A stretch of DNA of 64,000 nt from NCBI RefSeq assembly GCF_021395205.1, contig NZ_JAJVCS010000004.1, positions 1-64,000 of the forward strand, in the 5' to 3' direction. Below the pieces are notes generated by a model. It was not told the DNA's origin. It searched no databases and saw only the letters and a program-made list of their open reading frames with translations. Numbering within the stretch: position 1 is the first letter of the stretch; each line of letters starts with the position of its first letter. Positions 43,025 through 52,154 of the stretch are shown piece after piece. Position numbers and translations under genes: made by a program. This DNA is from Polynucleobacter sp. IMCC 30228. Lineage in GTDB: Bacteria; Pseudomonadota; Gammaproteobacteria; Burkholderiales; Burkholderiaceae.

Positions 43025-43513
43025 ATGGAAGAAAAACTGATTTCAATTTATTCAAGTCTAGACTTGGAAATAGCGGATAGCATTATTAATGCAGCAATTA
43101 AAATACGTGCAGCTAATGGAATTTTGCCGCAGGCGATTGCTGTCCTGGATTCGGGAGGGCAACTTGTGGCATTTAAACGTGAAAATGGCTGCGGTATCAT
43201 GCGCTTCGATATTGCGCTTGGTAAAGCTTGGGCAGCTCTTGGCATGGGCATGCACACTCGCCAAATTAGAGATCGCTTAGCGAATCGCCCCGTTTTTCTA
43301 AATGCTTTAGGAGGCGCGGCGGGTGGGCGGTTTATTCCAGTTCCAGGGGGTGTACTGATCTTAAATCAGCAGAGAATAGCCATAGGGGCTGTTGGCATTA
43401 GTGGCGATACCTCAGATAAAGACGAGTATTGCGCAATTGAAGCGATTAAATTATCTACGCTACTCGCTGAACCAGCCGAGCCGTCACCCGACTGGAATAG
43501 TAGTCAACTTTAA
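43025..43513 (+). CDS. GlcG/HbpS-family (DUF336) protein
   Basis: A 162-residue domain. AIKIRAANGILPQAIAVLDSGGQLVAFKRENG, AWAALGMGMHTRQIRDR, GRFIPVPGGVLI and GAVGISGDTSDKDEYCAIEAI are the family blocks. Relatives bind haem or cobalamin or accompany glycolate and propanediol use; the actual role here is unknown. It lies 22 bp after the SDR gene and 12 bp before a Bug gene. Confidence 0.88.
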   Translation: MEEKLISIYSSLDLEIADSIINAAIKIRAANGILPQAIAVLDSGGQLVAFKRENGCGIMRFDIALGKAWAALGMGMHTRQIRDRLANRPVFLNALGGAAGGRFIPVPGGVLILNQQRIAIGAVGISGDTSDKDEYCAIEAIKLSTLLAEPAEPSPDWNSSQL

Positions 43514-43525
43514 TTGAGAAGCAAG

Positions 43526-44518
43526 ATGAACTTAAGCAAAATATTTTTTTCAATAATGAGTTTATTTTTGTTTAGTACAAATTTTTTATCTGGTACTTCA
43601 CAAGCACAAAATACCTACCCTACCAAGCCAATCCGTTTGGTTGTTCCATTTCCAGCTGGTGGACCAACCGACCAGTTTGCAAGGTTATATGCCCAATCGC
43701 TAGGGGTTCAGCTTGGGGTATCAGTAGTGGTTGATAACAAAAGTGGTGCTAGTGGTGCCATTGGTTCACTTGAAGTAAAAAATAGCAATCCTGATGGCTA
43801 TACCCTATTATTCGGCACTGCCTCTACGCATGTTCTTTATAGCCTGATCAATCCTAAGCCGCAATATGATTCGATCAAAGATTTTGTTGAAATTGCTGTG
43901 GTTGGTGATGCCCCCATTGTTTTTGCTGTAAGCCCCACCACTACTGGTACCTTCAAAGAGCTACTAGAATTTGCAAAACTGAATCCAGGTAAATTGCAAT
44001 ATGGCTCTGCAGGCGAGGGAACCTATCTACATATCGTTGGGGAGAGATTGAAATATGAATTGGGCGGCCTACAAATTCAACATATTCCATTCAGAGGAAG
44101 CGCGCAATCAATACCAGCATTGATGGGCAGCCAAATTAATATGACAGTCGATACATTGGGTTCTGTAATTAATCAACATCGAGCAGGAAAGCTAAGAATT
44201 GTCGCTATTGCAACTTCTAAGCGCTCGGCTTTATTGCCCGATGTGCCAACAGTGAGTGAGGCTACAGGCCTGAAAGATTTTCAAGCGGCCTTATGGAATA
44301 TTGTCTCTGCACCGCATGGGCTTTCGCCTGAAATTACTAATAAATTAATCAATGCAAGTACGAAGGTACTTTCTGAGCCAGCCCTGATTGAAAAATTGAC
44401 TACCCTTTCGATTCAGCCAATTAATAATATTACTGGGATAAAAGCGACTGCATTTATTGCGAAAGAGTTAGTGAGTTTGCGTCCAGTTGTGCAAGCGGCA
44501 AACCTGAAGAAAGAGTAA
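43526..44518 (+). CDS. Bug/TctC-family periplasmic binding protein
   Basis: A 330-residue protein. Start 43526 (ATG) is preferred over TTG 43514. The signal peptide ends at SQAQ. YPTKPIRLVVPFPAGGPTDQFARL, VDNKSGASGAIG, NPDGYTLLF, YGSAGEGTYLHIVGERL and HIPFRGSAQ are Bug motifs, and QAANLKKE ends the protein as usual. It is the third gene of the SDR-GlcG operon, giving import plus oxidation. Confidence 0.92.
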   Translation: MNLSKIFFSIMSLFLFSTNFLSGTSQAQNTYPTKPIRLVVPFPAGGPTDQFARLYAQSLGVQLGVSVVVDNKSGASGAIGSLEVKNSNPDGYTLLFGTASTHVLYSLINPKPQYDSIKDFVEIAVVGDAPIVFAVSPTTTGTFKELLEFAKLNPGKLQYGSAGEGTYLHIVGERLKYELGGLQIQHIPFRGSAQSIPALMGSQINMTVDTLGSVINQHRAGKLRIVAIATSKRSALLPDVPTVSEATGLKDFQAALWNIVSAPHGLSPEITNKLINASTKVLSEPALIEKLTTLSIQPINNITGIKATAFIAKELVSLRPVVQAANLKKE

Positions 44519-44536
44519 TTGAACTACTGCATAGCT

Positions 44537-45472
44537 TTATAAGCAGATGCTATGAACTCCACAGGGTTTGATCATTGTCTCAGAGCCTACTGTTTGGCGT
44601 ACGACCTCAGCCAATAATTGGGCTGCTGGCGAGGGCTCTTTCCCTTCGGGGAAAACAATGCCTAAACGCCGAGAGACTAGTGGGTTTTGAATGGGGCGCA
44701 CCGCTAATGCAGTATTGCTTGGGCCAGGACAAAGCATTGACGGTAAAACGGTTACACCTAGCCCTGCTTCGACTAAACCTAATAAGGTGTGAACTTGCGT
44801 AGTTTCATAAACAATTTTTAAGTCAATACCAAGGGGCTCGATAGCTCGATCAAAAACATCACGAATTCCCGAGCCGCGTCGCAGTAATAAAAGTTCATGG
44901 GCGCTGAGATCATGCCCTGTTACTTCTCGTTTTGCCCCGAGAGGATGATCACGGGAGCATACTAATTGAAAAGTATCCTCGACTAAGGGAATAGTGAGTT
45001 CAGCTTTGGTCAGCGAGTCTTCACTAACAATCGCTAAATCACAATCGCTATTTTCTAGGCTACGTAAAATTCCACGCATAGTGTCATCTAAAAAAATAAC
45101 ATTGATAGCAGGGTAAAGCCGTTTCATTTCAACTAAAACGGGTGGAAGCAAATGGAACACAGTTGAGGATAAACAGGCCAAAGAAACTCGTTCCCGCCCA
45201 GAGGCAGCAAAATCTCGCAGCCCAACGATGGCACGATCCATGCCATCGAGCATTTTCTCAGCATCAATGAGGAACGTTAAGCCTGCTTCAGTAAGGCGTA
45301 CTGAGCGCGTAGTGCGATCAAGTAATTTCACTTTAATTAATGATTCCAGCTGGGTAATGGCTTGACTAGTTGCAGGCTCACTGAGATGAAGCGCATTTGC
45401 AGCATTGCGAAAACTGCCCCGTCGAGCAATTTCAATAAATACCCGTAAATGCTTGAAATTGGGGTTAATCAT
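44537..45472 (-). CDS. LysR-family transcriptional regulator
   Basis: A 311-residue regulator. The N-terminal winged helix is FKHLRVFIEIARRGSFRNAANALHLSEPATSQAITQLE. The effector domain has VSLACLSSTVFHLLPPVL and LGVTVLPSM. It is divergent from the Bug-Bug-aldehyde dehydrogenase-sulfatase operon, and a T-N11-A dyad lies between the two. It probably senses the pathway substrate and controls that operon. Confidence 0.92.
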   Translation of the reverse strand: MINPNFKHLRVFIEIARRGSFRNAANALHLSEPATSQAITQLESLIKVKLLDRTTRSVRLTEAGLTFLIDAEKMLDGMDRAIVGLRDFAASGRERVSLACLSSTVFHLLPPVLVEMKRLYPAINVIFLDDTMRGILRSLENSDCDLAIVSEDSLTKAELTIPLVEDTFQLVCSRDHPLGAKREVTGHDLSAHELLLLRRGSGIRDVFDRAIEPLGIDLKIVYETTQVHTLLGLVEAGLGVTVLPSMLCPGPSNTALAVRPIQNPLVSRRLGIVFPEGKEPSPAAQLLAEVVRQTVGSETMIKPCGVHSICL

Positions 45473-45536
45473 TGGCTCACAATCAAAATAAGTATAGAAA
45501 ACTATTAATAAGATAAATCAAATAATACATTCAATA

Positions 45537-45549
45537 TATCAAATTGATA
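45537..45549. promoter_or_regulatory. Candidate LysR-type operator
   Basis: TATCAAATTGATA is a perfect dyad with one central base and fits the T-N11-A rule of LysR sites. It lies 64 bp upstream of the LysR start codon and 30 bp before the divergent Bug gene. AT-rich surroundings make chance palindromes common. Confidence 0.45.
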
Positions 45550-45579
45550 AATAAATAATTGAGATTTAGACTAGCGCTG

Positions 45580-46551
45580 ATGAAGAAAGCTAGCCTCTTG
45601 GTTATTTTGTCAGCTTTGCTATGCCAGTTCGGCATCGCAGCAGACTCAGTATCGGCGCTTGAATTAGTCGTGCCAACAGCTGCACAGGGATCAACGGATC
45701 AAATCGCCCATTTGCTAGCTGCAGGCTTAAGTCGGCGGGGGTTTGGAGAGGTCAAAGTTGTCAACATGCCGGGTCGAAGTGGTACTGTGGCTGCAGCATA
45801 TGTGGCTCAGTCTGCACCCAATGGCCAAACCTTATTAATTGCCACACCCAGCAGCCACGGTATTGCATCAGCCTTTGAGGGTAAATTAAGCTACGATCCA
45901 GTGACCAGTTTTTCACCGATTATTCGGTTTGCCGCAGCACCTTATATTTTGGTTGTAAATATTGCTGGCCCAACCAATTTAGGGCAATTTGTACAACAAG
46001 CACGTAATGCTAATGGGCAGTGGCGTTACGCATCAACCGGCATTGGTGGCCCACATCATTTAGTAGCAGAATTGTATTTTAAAAGTAGCGATTTAAATTT
46101 AATCCACCAACCTGCTTCCGGCGGAGCGAATGCTATTGGTCAGGTACAAAATGGTAGTGTTGAAGTGATGTTGCCAGCAGCAATCTTGGCGTTACCCAAA
46201 ATTCAAGCGCAACAGTTACGCGCGCTTGCTGTTACCGGTGATAAACGCATTGCCTCCTTGCCTAATGTACCCACCTTTGGGGAGTTGGGGGTGGCATTGC
46301 AATTTGAATCTTGGTATGGCCTCATCGGACCGAGTGGGCTGCCGGCAGAAAAAGTCCAACAATTATCTACAGCGGTAATAGCAATCTTAAATGAACCGGC
46401 AGTAGAGGAAAGGTTGGCAGAACTAGCTATTAATAAAAAAGCAGAACGTGGTGATGAATTTAACCAAGTTATTGCACGGGAACTTGCACTCTGGAAAAAT
46501 CTTGTTGCAACTCTTGGATTAAACAGCGAAAAAAATAATCTTGAAAAATGA
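45580..46551 (+). CDS. Bug/TctC-family periplasmic binding protein
   Basis: A 323-residue protein. ATG 45580 gives a clean signal peptide (KKASLLVILSALLCQFGIAA). LELVVPTAAQGSTDQIAHLLA replaces the commoner V-P-F-P-P-G-G, with NMPGRSGTVAAAYVAQ, NGQTLLIATPSSHGIA and YASTGIGGPHHLVAELY following. It is a divergent Bug member, first gene of the LysR-controlled operon. The stop overlaps the next Bug gene by 4 bp. Confidence 0.88.
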   Translation: MKKASLLVILSALLCQFGIAADSVSALELVVPTAAQGSTDQIAHLLAAGLSRRGFGEVKVVNMPGRSGTVAAAYVAQSAPNGQTLLIATPSSHGIASAFEGKLSYDPVTSFSPIIRFAAAPYILVVNIAGPTNLGQFVQQARNANGQWRYASTGIGGPHHLVAELYFKSSDLNLIHQPASGGANAIGQVQNGSVEVMLPAAILALPKIQAQQLRALAVTGDKRIASLPNVPTFGELGVALQFESWYGLIGPSGLPAEKVQQLSTAVIAILNEPAVEERLAELAINKKAERGDEFNQVIARELALWKNLVATLGLNSEKNNLEK

Positions 46552-47534
46552 GTAAGGGCACTTATAAATTGCGTAAATTCTTTATTTACTGCTGCGTGAT
46601 GTTGCCTTTGTTGATGGGATCGTCCTTTGCGCGGGCTGCATGGCCTGACAAGCCTATTCGAATTATTGTTCCTTTTGTTGCAGGTGGTGCTGCAGATAGT
46701 GCTGCGCGCTTATTAGCACCTGGATTACAAAAGCGCTTAGGTAAGCCAGTATTGATTGAAAATATTGCTGGTGCGGGTGCAACAATAGGTACTGCAGCTG
46801 TTGCAACAGCTCCTGCCGACGGTTATACCTTATTGATGGGTAGTGCTAGTAATGCGATTAGTAATTCAATTCAAAAAAAGATGCCATACGTTTTTGAGCG
46901 AGATTTAGTTCCTCTTTTATTAGTAGGTGAGGTACCCGGAGTAGTAGTTGTGCCAAGCGCACTGCCAGTTAAAAATATGGCTGATTTAATTGCCTATGTT
47001 AAGGCGCATGATGGCGAAATAAATTATGGTTCTCCCGGTTATGGCACAAGCGTCCATATGGCTGGTGAATTGTTTCAGAGTATGACATCCACCACGATGA
47101 TTCATGTGCCATATAAAGGCGCGTCTGCTGCTATCACAGATTTACTTGGTATGCGTTTGCAATTAATGTTTCCTGCTTTAGCTGCGGCACAACCCCAAAT
47201 TCAAGCAGGCACTTTACGAGCACTTGCCGTAACAACTCGCAAGCGTTCGCCACTGGCTCCAGATTTACCTACTGTTAGCGAATCAGGGTTAGCAGGTTAT
47301 GAGGTTGGGGGATGGATAGGACTTTTTGTACCAAAGGGTGTGTCTGTGGACATCATCAAGACCTTACAAGATGCTCTGTATGAGACTCTAAAAGATGAAA
47401 GTATCCGTAACGCATTACTCAAAGCAGGAATTGAGGTCACGCCCGCTTCAGCTCAAATCTTGCGCGAACGGGTTGAGACAGATACACGACGTTGGGAACA
47501 AATTATCAAAAAAAGAAAGATGGAATTGCAATGA
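46548..47534 (+). CDS. Bug/TctC-family periplasmic binding protein
   Basis: A 328-residue protein with a signal peptide ending near FARA and standard Bug motifs: WPDKPIRIIVPFVAGGAADSAARLL, IENIAGAGATIGTAAVA, ADGYTLLMGS, YGSPGYGTSVHMAGELF and HVPYKGASAAITDLL. It overlaps both neighbours by 4 bp (ATGA). Two Bug genes side by side may mean two ligands or two affinities for one pathway. Confidence 0.92.
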   Translation: MSKGTYKLRKFFIYCCVMLPLLMGSSFARAAWPDKPIRIIVPFVAGGAADSAARLLAPGLQKRLGKPVLIENIAGAGATIGTAAVATAPADGYTLLMGSASNAISNSIQKKMPYVFERDLVPLLLVGEVPGVVVVPSALPVKNMADLIAYVKAHDGEINYGSPGYGTSVHMAGELFQSMTSTTMIHVPYKGASAAITDLLGMRLQLMFPALAAAQPQIQAGTLRALAVTTRKRSPLAPDLPTVSESGLAGYEVGGWIGLFVPKGVSVDIIKTLQDALYETLKDESIRNALLKAGIEVTPASAQILRERVETDTRRWEQIIKKRKMELQ

Positions 47535-49087
47535 TAGAGAAACAATCGCCTGCACTCGCAACAAAAATACTCGCCAATCGCCGTGAAGCGCAGGCCCTAA
47601 TTAATACACTTGCTAAGCCAATTTTGCCGCATTTAATTAATGGTGAAGAATGTCAAAGTAGCGATGGCCGAACTTTTGATAACTTTTCGCCATATGATGG
47701 AGCCCTACTAAATACAACTGCTTTGGGCGGAAAGCGTGATATCAAGGCTGCTAGTAGCGCAGCTAGTGCTGCATTTAAAGGTTGGCGAGAATGGCCTGCA
47801 GGCGAGCGTCAAGATGTATTGCATGCACTTGCCGACCGACTGGAAGCAAATGCCGAGGCAATTGCATTACTTGAGACTGCCGATACTGGGCAACCTTTAC
47901 GTTTTACGACAAAAACAGCAGTACGTGGTGCGGAAAATTTTCGCTATTTTGCCGACTTATGTAATCAGGCTACCGATGGGCGTAGTTACTCTAGTCCTAC
48001 CCATCTAAATTACACCATGCGAGACCCAATAGGGCCAATTGGCGCTATTACACCTTGGAATATGCCCTTTATGTTAGCAACTTGGAAAATTGCTCCAGCC
48101 CTTGCATCGGGTTGTACAGTAGTTCATAAACCCGCTGAATGGAGTCCATTAAGTGCTGCCCTACTAGGCAAAATTGCACTCGAAGCAGGTTTGCCCGCAG
48201 GCGTACTTAATGTAGTTCATGGTGTAGGTGAGGAAGCCGGGCTTGCGCTCACGCAAGATCCAAATATAAAAGCCATTGCGTTTGTTGGCGGCACTACAAC
48301 TGGTGCACACATTATGGCGCAAGCTGCACCAAGCTTAAAACGCGTTCATTTTGAGTTGGGTGGTAAAAGTCCTGTCATTGTATTTTCTGATGCTGATCTT
48401 GATCGGGCTGTAGACGCTGTTACGTTCATGATCTTTAGTTTAAATGGGCAACGATGTAATGCGGGATCACGTTTGTTGGTAGAGCATTCAATTCATGATC
48501 AATTTGTAGAGCGTTTGGTACAACGGGCAAAAAGTATTCAAGTCGGGAATCCTTTTAGCCCAGCAACCGAAATAGGGCCCCTGATTCATGCACGGCAACT
48601 AACTAAGGTAAGCGAGTACTGTGAGCGAGCCAAAGCTGCTGGAGCTACTGTTCAATGTGGCGGTATCCCGAAAAATAATCCCGAATTAAGTACTCAAGGG
48701 CATTGGTTTATGCCGATGATTATTACTGGGGTTACCAGTGGCATGGAAATTAGTCGTGAGGAAGTTTTTGGCCCTCTTTTAGTAGTCACTCCATTTAAAG
48801 ATGAGGCTGAGGCATTGAGTTTAGCTAACGATAGTCGTTATGGTTTATCAACCTATCTTTGGACCGAAAATGTTGGACGAGCACATCGCTTGGCGCGATC
48901 ATTTCAAGCGGGAATGGTTTGGGTTAATACGGAAATTGCGCGTAATTTGGCAACCCCTTTTGGCGGCATGAAGGATAGTGGCATAGGTCGCGATGGCGGC
49001 GACTGGAGCTTTGATTTTTATATGGAAACGCGTAATGTATGTGTTGCGATCGGTAACCATCATGTGCCAAAAATTGGGAAAGCGTAA
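47531..49087 (+). CDS. Aldehyde dehydrogenase (HpaE/BetB-like)
   Basis: A 518-residue NAD(P)-dependent aldehyde dehydrogenase. ITPWNMPFMLATWKIAPALA and VHKPAEWSPL bind the cofactor. The general base is the Glu of FELGGKSPVIVF, and the nucleophile Cys is in FSLNGQRCNAGSR. The FSLNGQRC block resembles 5-carboxymethyl-2-hydroxymuconate semialdehyde dehydrogenase, but specificity is not certain. ATG 47531 overlaps the Bug stop; the longer frame is ignored. It is probably cytoplasmic. Confidence 0.88.
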   Translation: MIEKQSPALATKILANRREAQALINTLAKPILPHLINGEECQSSDGRTFDNFSPYDGALLNTTALGGKRDIKAASSAASAAFKGWREWPAGERQDVLHALADRLEANAEAIALLETADTGQPLRFTTKTAVRGAENFRYFADLCNQATDGRSYSSPTHLNYTMRDPIGPIGAITPWNMPFMLATWKIAPALASGCTVVHKPAEWSPLSAALLGKIALEAGLPAGVLNVVHGVGEEAGLALTQDPNIKAIAFVGGTTTGAHIMAQAAPSLKRVHFELGGKSPVIVFSDADLDRAVDAVTFMIFSLNGQRCNAGSRLLVEHSIHDQFVERLVQRAKSIQVGNPFSPATEIGPLIHARQLTKVSEYCERAKAAGATVQCGGIPKNNPELSTQGHWFMPMIITGVTSGMEISREEVFGPLLVVTPFKDEAEALSLANDSRYGLSTYLWTENVGRAHRLARSFQAGMVWVNTEIARNLATPFGGMKDSGIGRDGGDWSFDFYMETRNVCVAIGNHHVPKIGKA

Positions 49088-49095
49088 ATTTACTA

Positions 49096-50649
49096 ATGAA
49101 TTCGCGTCCTAATATCCTTTTTATAACCACCGATCAGCAGCGCGCCGATTGTATCGGGTATGAAAATACAACGTTACTTACTCCCAACCTCGATGCATTA
49201 GCGCGCAGTGGCGCACGCTTCTCTAATTGCATAACGCCAAGCATAGTATGTCAGCCAGCGCGGGCAGCCATTTTGACAGGCAAATTGCCTCTGACTAATG
49301 GGGTTTGGGATAACGGCGTAGATCTTGACCCTAACATTGGCCAAATGGGTATGGCCGCAAGTTTGGCAGCCGGCGGTTATGCCACCACTTTTATTGGTAA
49401 AGCACACTTCTCTTCAAAGATTACCTTTGCGGCAACCGGTACACCCGAGTGTCGTAAGAGTGCGCCGAGTTATCCCGATGATTGGTTTGGTCCTTATATG
49501 GGTTTTCAGCACGTTGAATTAGCTGCTCTTGGCAAGTTTCATCGCAACCGACTGCAGAATAATGCGCCGCAAATTCATCGTTTTGAATCTTGGTTTCTCG
49601 GTCATCCTCAAGCATTAGATTTATGGCAGACCGGCTTGTCTGAGGGTAGTGGTGCTGCGCAAACCTGGGCTTCGGCATTACCAGCTGAGTGGCATAGTAG
49701 TGCTTGGGTGGCTGAGCGAACCTTAGCGATGCTTGCAAGTAGAGCAGTAGTCCCTGAGCACTCAACCCAAGAAAAATCCCAACCTTTCTTTACCTGGGCC
49801 TCTTTTCCCGACCCACATCATCCTTTCGATTGCCCAGCGCCGTGGAATACCCTGTACGACCCAGCCAAGATGACTTTGCCACTGCATCGCCAACTTGATT
49901 TAGAGCAGCGACCATGGTGGCACCGCGCTGCCTTAGAGGGTACGCCACAAATTGCTGATCCTGAATTAGCTAAATTTCGGGCTGAAGGTTTTAAAGTTCC
50001 CCCACAAACTGATGCTCAGCTAGCAGAAATGATGGCTAATTATTACGGCATGATTTCTCATGTAGATTATCAAATCGGCCGAATTCTTGAGGGTTTAAAA
50101 CAGGCAGGTTTAGCAGAAAACACCCTTATTGTATTTGCCAGTGATCATGGTGATATGTTGGGTGATCACGGTCTTTACCTCAAAGGACCGATGATTTACG
50201 AAGGCGTATTACGCGTACCACTAATTATTTCCGGACCAGGAATTAAGGCTGGTACCCTAGTTAATTCAATTGTTTCGACCATTGATTTGGCTGCAACTTT
50301 TATGCAAGTAGCTGAGCTACCTAATATTAGTGTGCAAAGCCGTTCGCTGCTACCAGTAATAGAGGGTCTTGACGAGCACGAGTGCGCTTGGAGCGAGTGG
50401 TATGTTCATCCAGCTAGATTGGGTGTGTCACTGCAATTGCGCACGGTAAGAACATTGCGTTACAGCTATACCTTTGAGTTTGGTTCAGGTGTAGGGGAAT
50501 TATATGACTTACGCGAAGACCCACTAGAGTTGATAAACCGGTTCAACGACCCCACATGGCTGCCGGTAAGGGAGCAAATGCATGCATTGCTTCTAGCACG
50601 CCCAGGCGAACTTCTTGAAGTGCTGGCCGAGCCGGTAGGCATGGCTTAA
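49096..50649 (+). CDS. Sulfatase (formylglycine type), second in window
   Basis: A 517-residue sulfatase. PNILFITTDQQRADCIGYE opens the metal site. Cys52 in IVCQPARAAILTG fits C-x-P-x-R for formylglycine formation (Ala replaces the usual Ser). GKAHFSSK, SHVDYQIGRIL and FASDHGDMLGDHGLYLKGPM are further active-site blocks. It belongs to a different subgroup from the sulfatase at 22536. It lies 8 bp after the aldehyde dehydrogenase gene in a Bug-rich operon; with TctAB downstream it could release sulfate from an imported ester. Confidence 0.88.
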   Translation: MNSRPNILFITTDQQRADCIGYENTTLLTPNLDALARSGARFSNCITPSIVCQPARAAILTGKLPLTNGVWDNGVDLDPNIGQMGMAASLAAGGYATTFIGKAHFSSKITFAATGTPECRKSAPSYPDDWFGPYMGFQHVELAALGKFHRNRLQNNAPQIHRFESWFLGHPQALDLWQTGLSEGSGAAQTWASALPAEWHSSAWVAERTLAMLASRAVVPEHSTQEKSQPFFTWASFPDPHHPFDCPAPWNTLYDPAKMTLPLHRQLDLEQRPWWHRAALEGTPQIADPELAKFRAEGFKVPPQTDAQLAEMMANYYGMISHVDYQIGRILEGLKQAGLAENTLIVFASDHGDMLGDHGLYLKGPMIYEGVLRVPLIISGPGIKAGTLVNSIVSTIDLAATFMQVAELPNISVQSRSLLPVIEGLDEHECAWSEWYVHPARLGVSLQLRTVRTLRYSYTFEFGSGVGELYDLREDPLELINRFNDPTWLPVREQMHALLLARPGELLEVLAEPVGMA

Positions 50650-50657
50650 GACTGCAG

Positions 50658-51203
50658 ATGATAATACATACATATACATTACGACTACTGGTTTGCATCA
50701 CTTTTTTAATGCCAGCTTATGCACTGGCTGAGTGTATAGAAGCACTGACTGCGGTCTCACAATTGCAAGAAACGGTAGCAGCAGAAAATACCGCACGTGA
50801 CGCGTTAATCACGCTTCGTCGTAATGCACAGGATTGGAAAAATGTATTATTACGTGGCCGCGACGAGGTTGAGAGCCAAAAATTACTTTTACGCTTCAAT
50901 CAACAAGCCAAAAATTATGCTGAGCTGCTTGTTTTATTACGTCAGCAGTTGACTAAAAGTAATCTTTATCTAACACAAGTCGACATTCTAGAAAAAGAAC
51001 AAAGCATTTTATTTGCGGGATATCGCTCAGCCTTAGCACGTTACGGGGTACTTTCGCTTGAGGCAGCAGCGACAGCAGACCGAGCTGTACAGGGGGCTGA
51101 TGTGTTGAGTTTTAGAACCCTAGAATCGATTATTAGCTCACTGGCTGTAAATAATAAAGACCATTTTCAAAAATTACGTCAAGCAATTATGGAGTGCAAA
51201 TGA
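50658..51203 (+). CDS. Periplasmic helical protein resembling a chemoreceptor sensor domain
   Basis: A 181-residue protein with a signal peptide ending at YALA. The rest is predicted all-helical. TARDALITLRRNAQDWKNVLLRGRD resembles the periplasmic ligand-binding domain of betaproteobacterial methyl-accepting chemotaxis proteins, but there is no second membrane segment, HAMP or signalling domain. It lies 8 bp after the sulfatase gene and overlaps the next Bug gene by 4 bp, so it is probably a partner of the transport system. Function is unknown. Confidence 0.55.
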   Translation: MIIHTYTLRLLVCITFLMPAYALAECIEALTAVSQLQETVAAENTARDALITLRRNAQDWKNVLLRGRDEVESQKLLLRFNQQAKNYAELLVLLRQQLTKSNLYLTQVDILEKEQSILFAGYRSALARYGVLSLEAAATADRAVQGADVLSFRTLESIISSLAVNNKDHFQKLRQAIMECK

Positions 51204-52126
51204 CCTCAATGGAATTTACCTCATTAGTAGCAGAATCAGCGCCGGTACTTAAGCCTCTGGATATCATTGTGCCCTTTCCTCCAGGGGGGATCGATCTAAT
51301 TCTAAAGTTAGTGATACCTAAATTATCAATACTATTAGATCGACCTGTTAATTTAATTAATCGTCCTGGTGGCACTGGTGCGCTAGGCACTCTTGAGGTT
51401 GCTCAAGCAAATCCTAATGGTCAAACACTTCTCTTTGTCTCACAAGGACCATTAGCATATCAACCCTTAGTCAATCGGGTTGAGTACGACGTCCGTCATT
51501 CTTTTGTGCCGGTCTGTCGTTTCACCTTAACGCCAAGTGTGTTAATGGCATCAGGACAAAGTACTTTTAAAAATATGGCTGAGGTTGTGCGAGCCGCAAA
51601 AGCCCAGCCCGGAAAAATTATTTACTCGACTCCAGGGGTAGGAGGTCTGCCACATATCGGCATGGAAGCATTTGCACAAAAGTTGCAAATTAAACTGCAT
51701 CATCAACCTTTTGCTGGTGCTGCCGCTGCAATTGAGGCACTAAAGGCAGGACAAGCAGATTTAATAGCAGAACAACTTCCAACTGCAGTTGCTCTGGCGA
51801 ATGAAGGAGCGCGCATTATTGGAGTATTTGCGCCCAATCGCTTAACTTCCCTACCTGAGGTACCGACCATGATTGAACAGGGCTGCGATCTAGCATTCCA
51901 ATCATGGAACGTACTCATGGCACCAGCAGGAACGCCAACCGATATTTTGCAGCGAATTAGCGAAGCTTGTTTAGCTGCACTATTAGAAGTTACTGGAGAC
52001 TTAAATAATAAGATGGGTATGGATCCAGCCTACCTTGGCTCAGCGCAAACCGCTACTTTTATTGTTAGCGAATTAGATCGTGCGCGTGAGTTAACTCGTC
52101 TTAGTGGATTGCTCACCAATAAATAA
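51200..52126 (+). CDS. Bug/TctC-family protein without a visible signal peptide
   Basis: A 308-residue protein with the Bug core: LDIIVPFPPGGIDLILKLV, LINRPGGTGALGTLEVAQ, NGQTLLFVSQGPLAYQP, YSTPGVGGLPHIGMEAF, PTMIEQGCDLAFQSW. The N terminus (TSMEFTSLVAESAPVLKPL) is short and has no hydrophobic leader. The ATG at 51200 overlaps the preceding stop, and the GTG six bases upstream does not add one. Either it stays in the cytoplasm, or it is exported with another protein, or the leader was lost. Confidence 0.82.
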   Translation: MTSMEFTSLVAESAPVLKPLDIIVPFPPGGIDLILKLVIPKLSILLDRPVNLINRPGGTGALGTLEVAQANPNGQTLLFVSQGPLAYQPLVNRVEYDVRHSFVPVCRFTLTPSVLMASGQSTFKNMAEVVRAAKAQPGKIIYSTPGVGGLPHIGMEAFAQKLQIKLHHQPFAGAAAAIEALKAGQADLIAEQLPTAVALANEGARIIGVFAPNRLTSLPEVPTMIEQGCDLAFQSWNVLMAPAGTPTDILQRISEACLAALLEVTGDLNNKMGMDPAYLGSAQTATFIVSELDRARELTRLSGLLTNK

Positions 52127-52154
52127 ATCTTAAATTAATAAAAAAGGAGACTTT

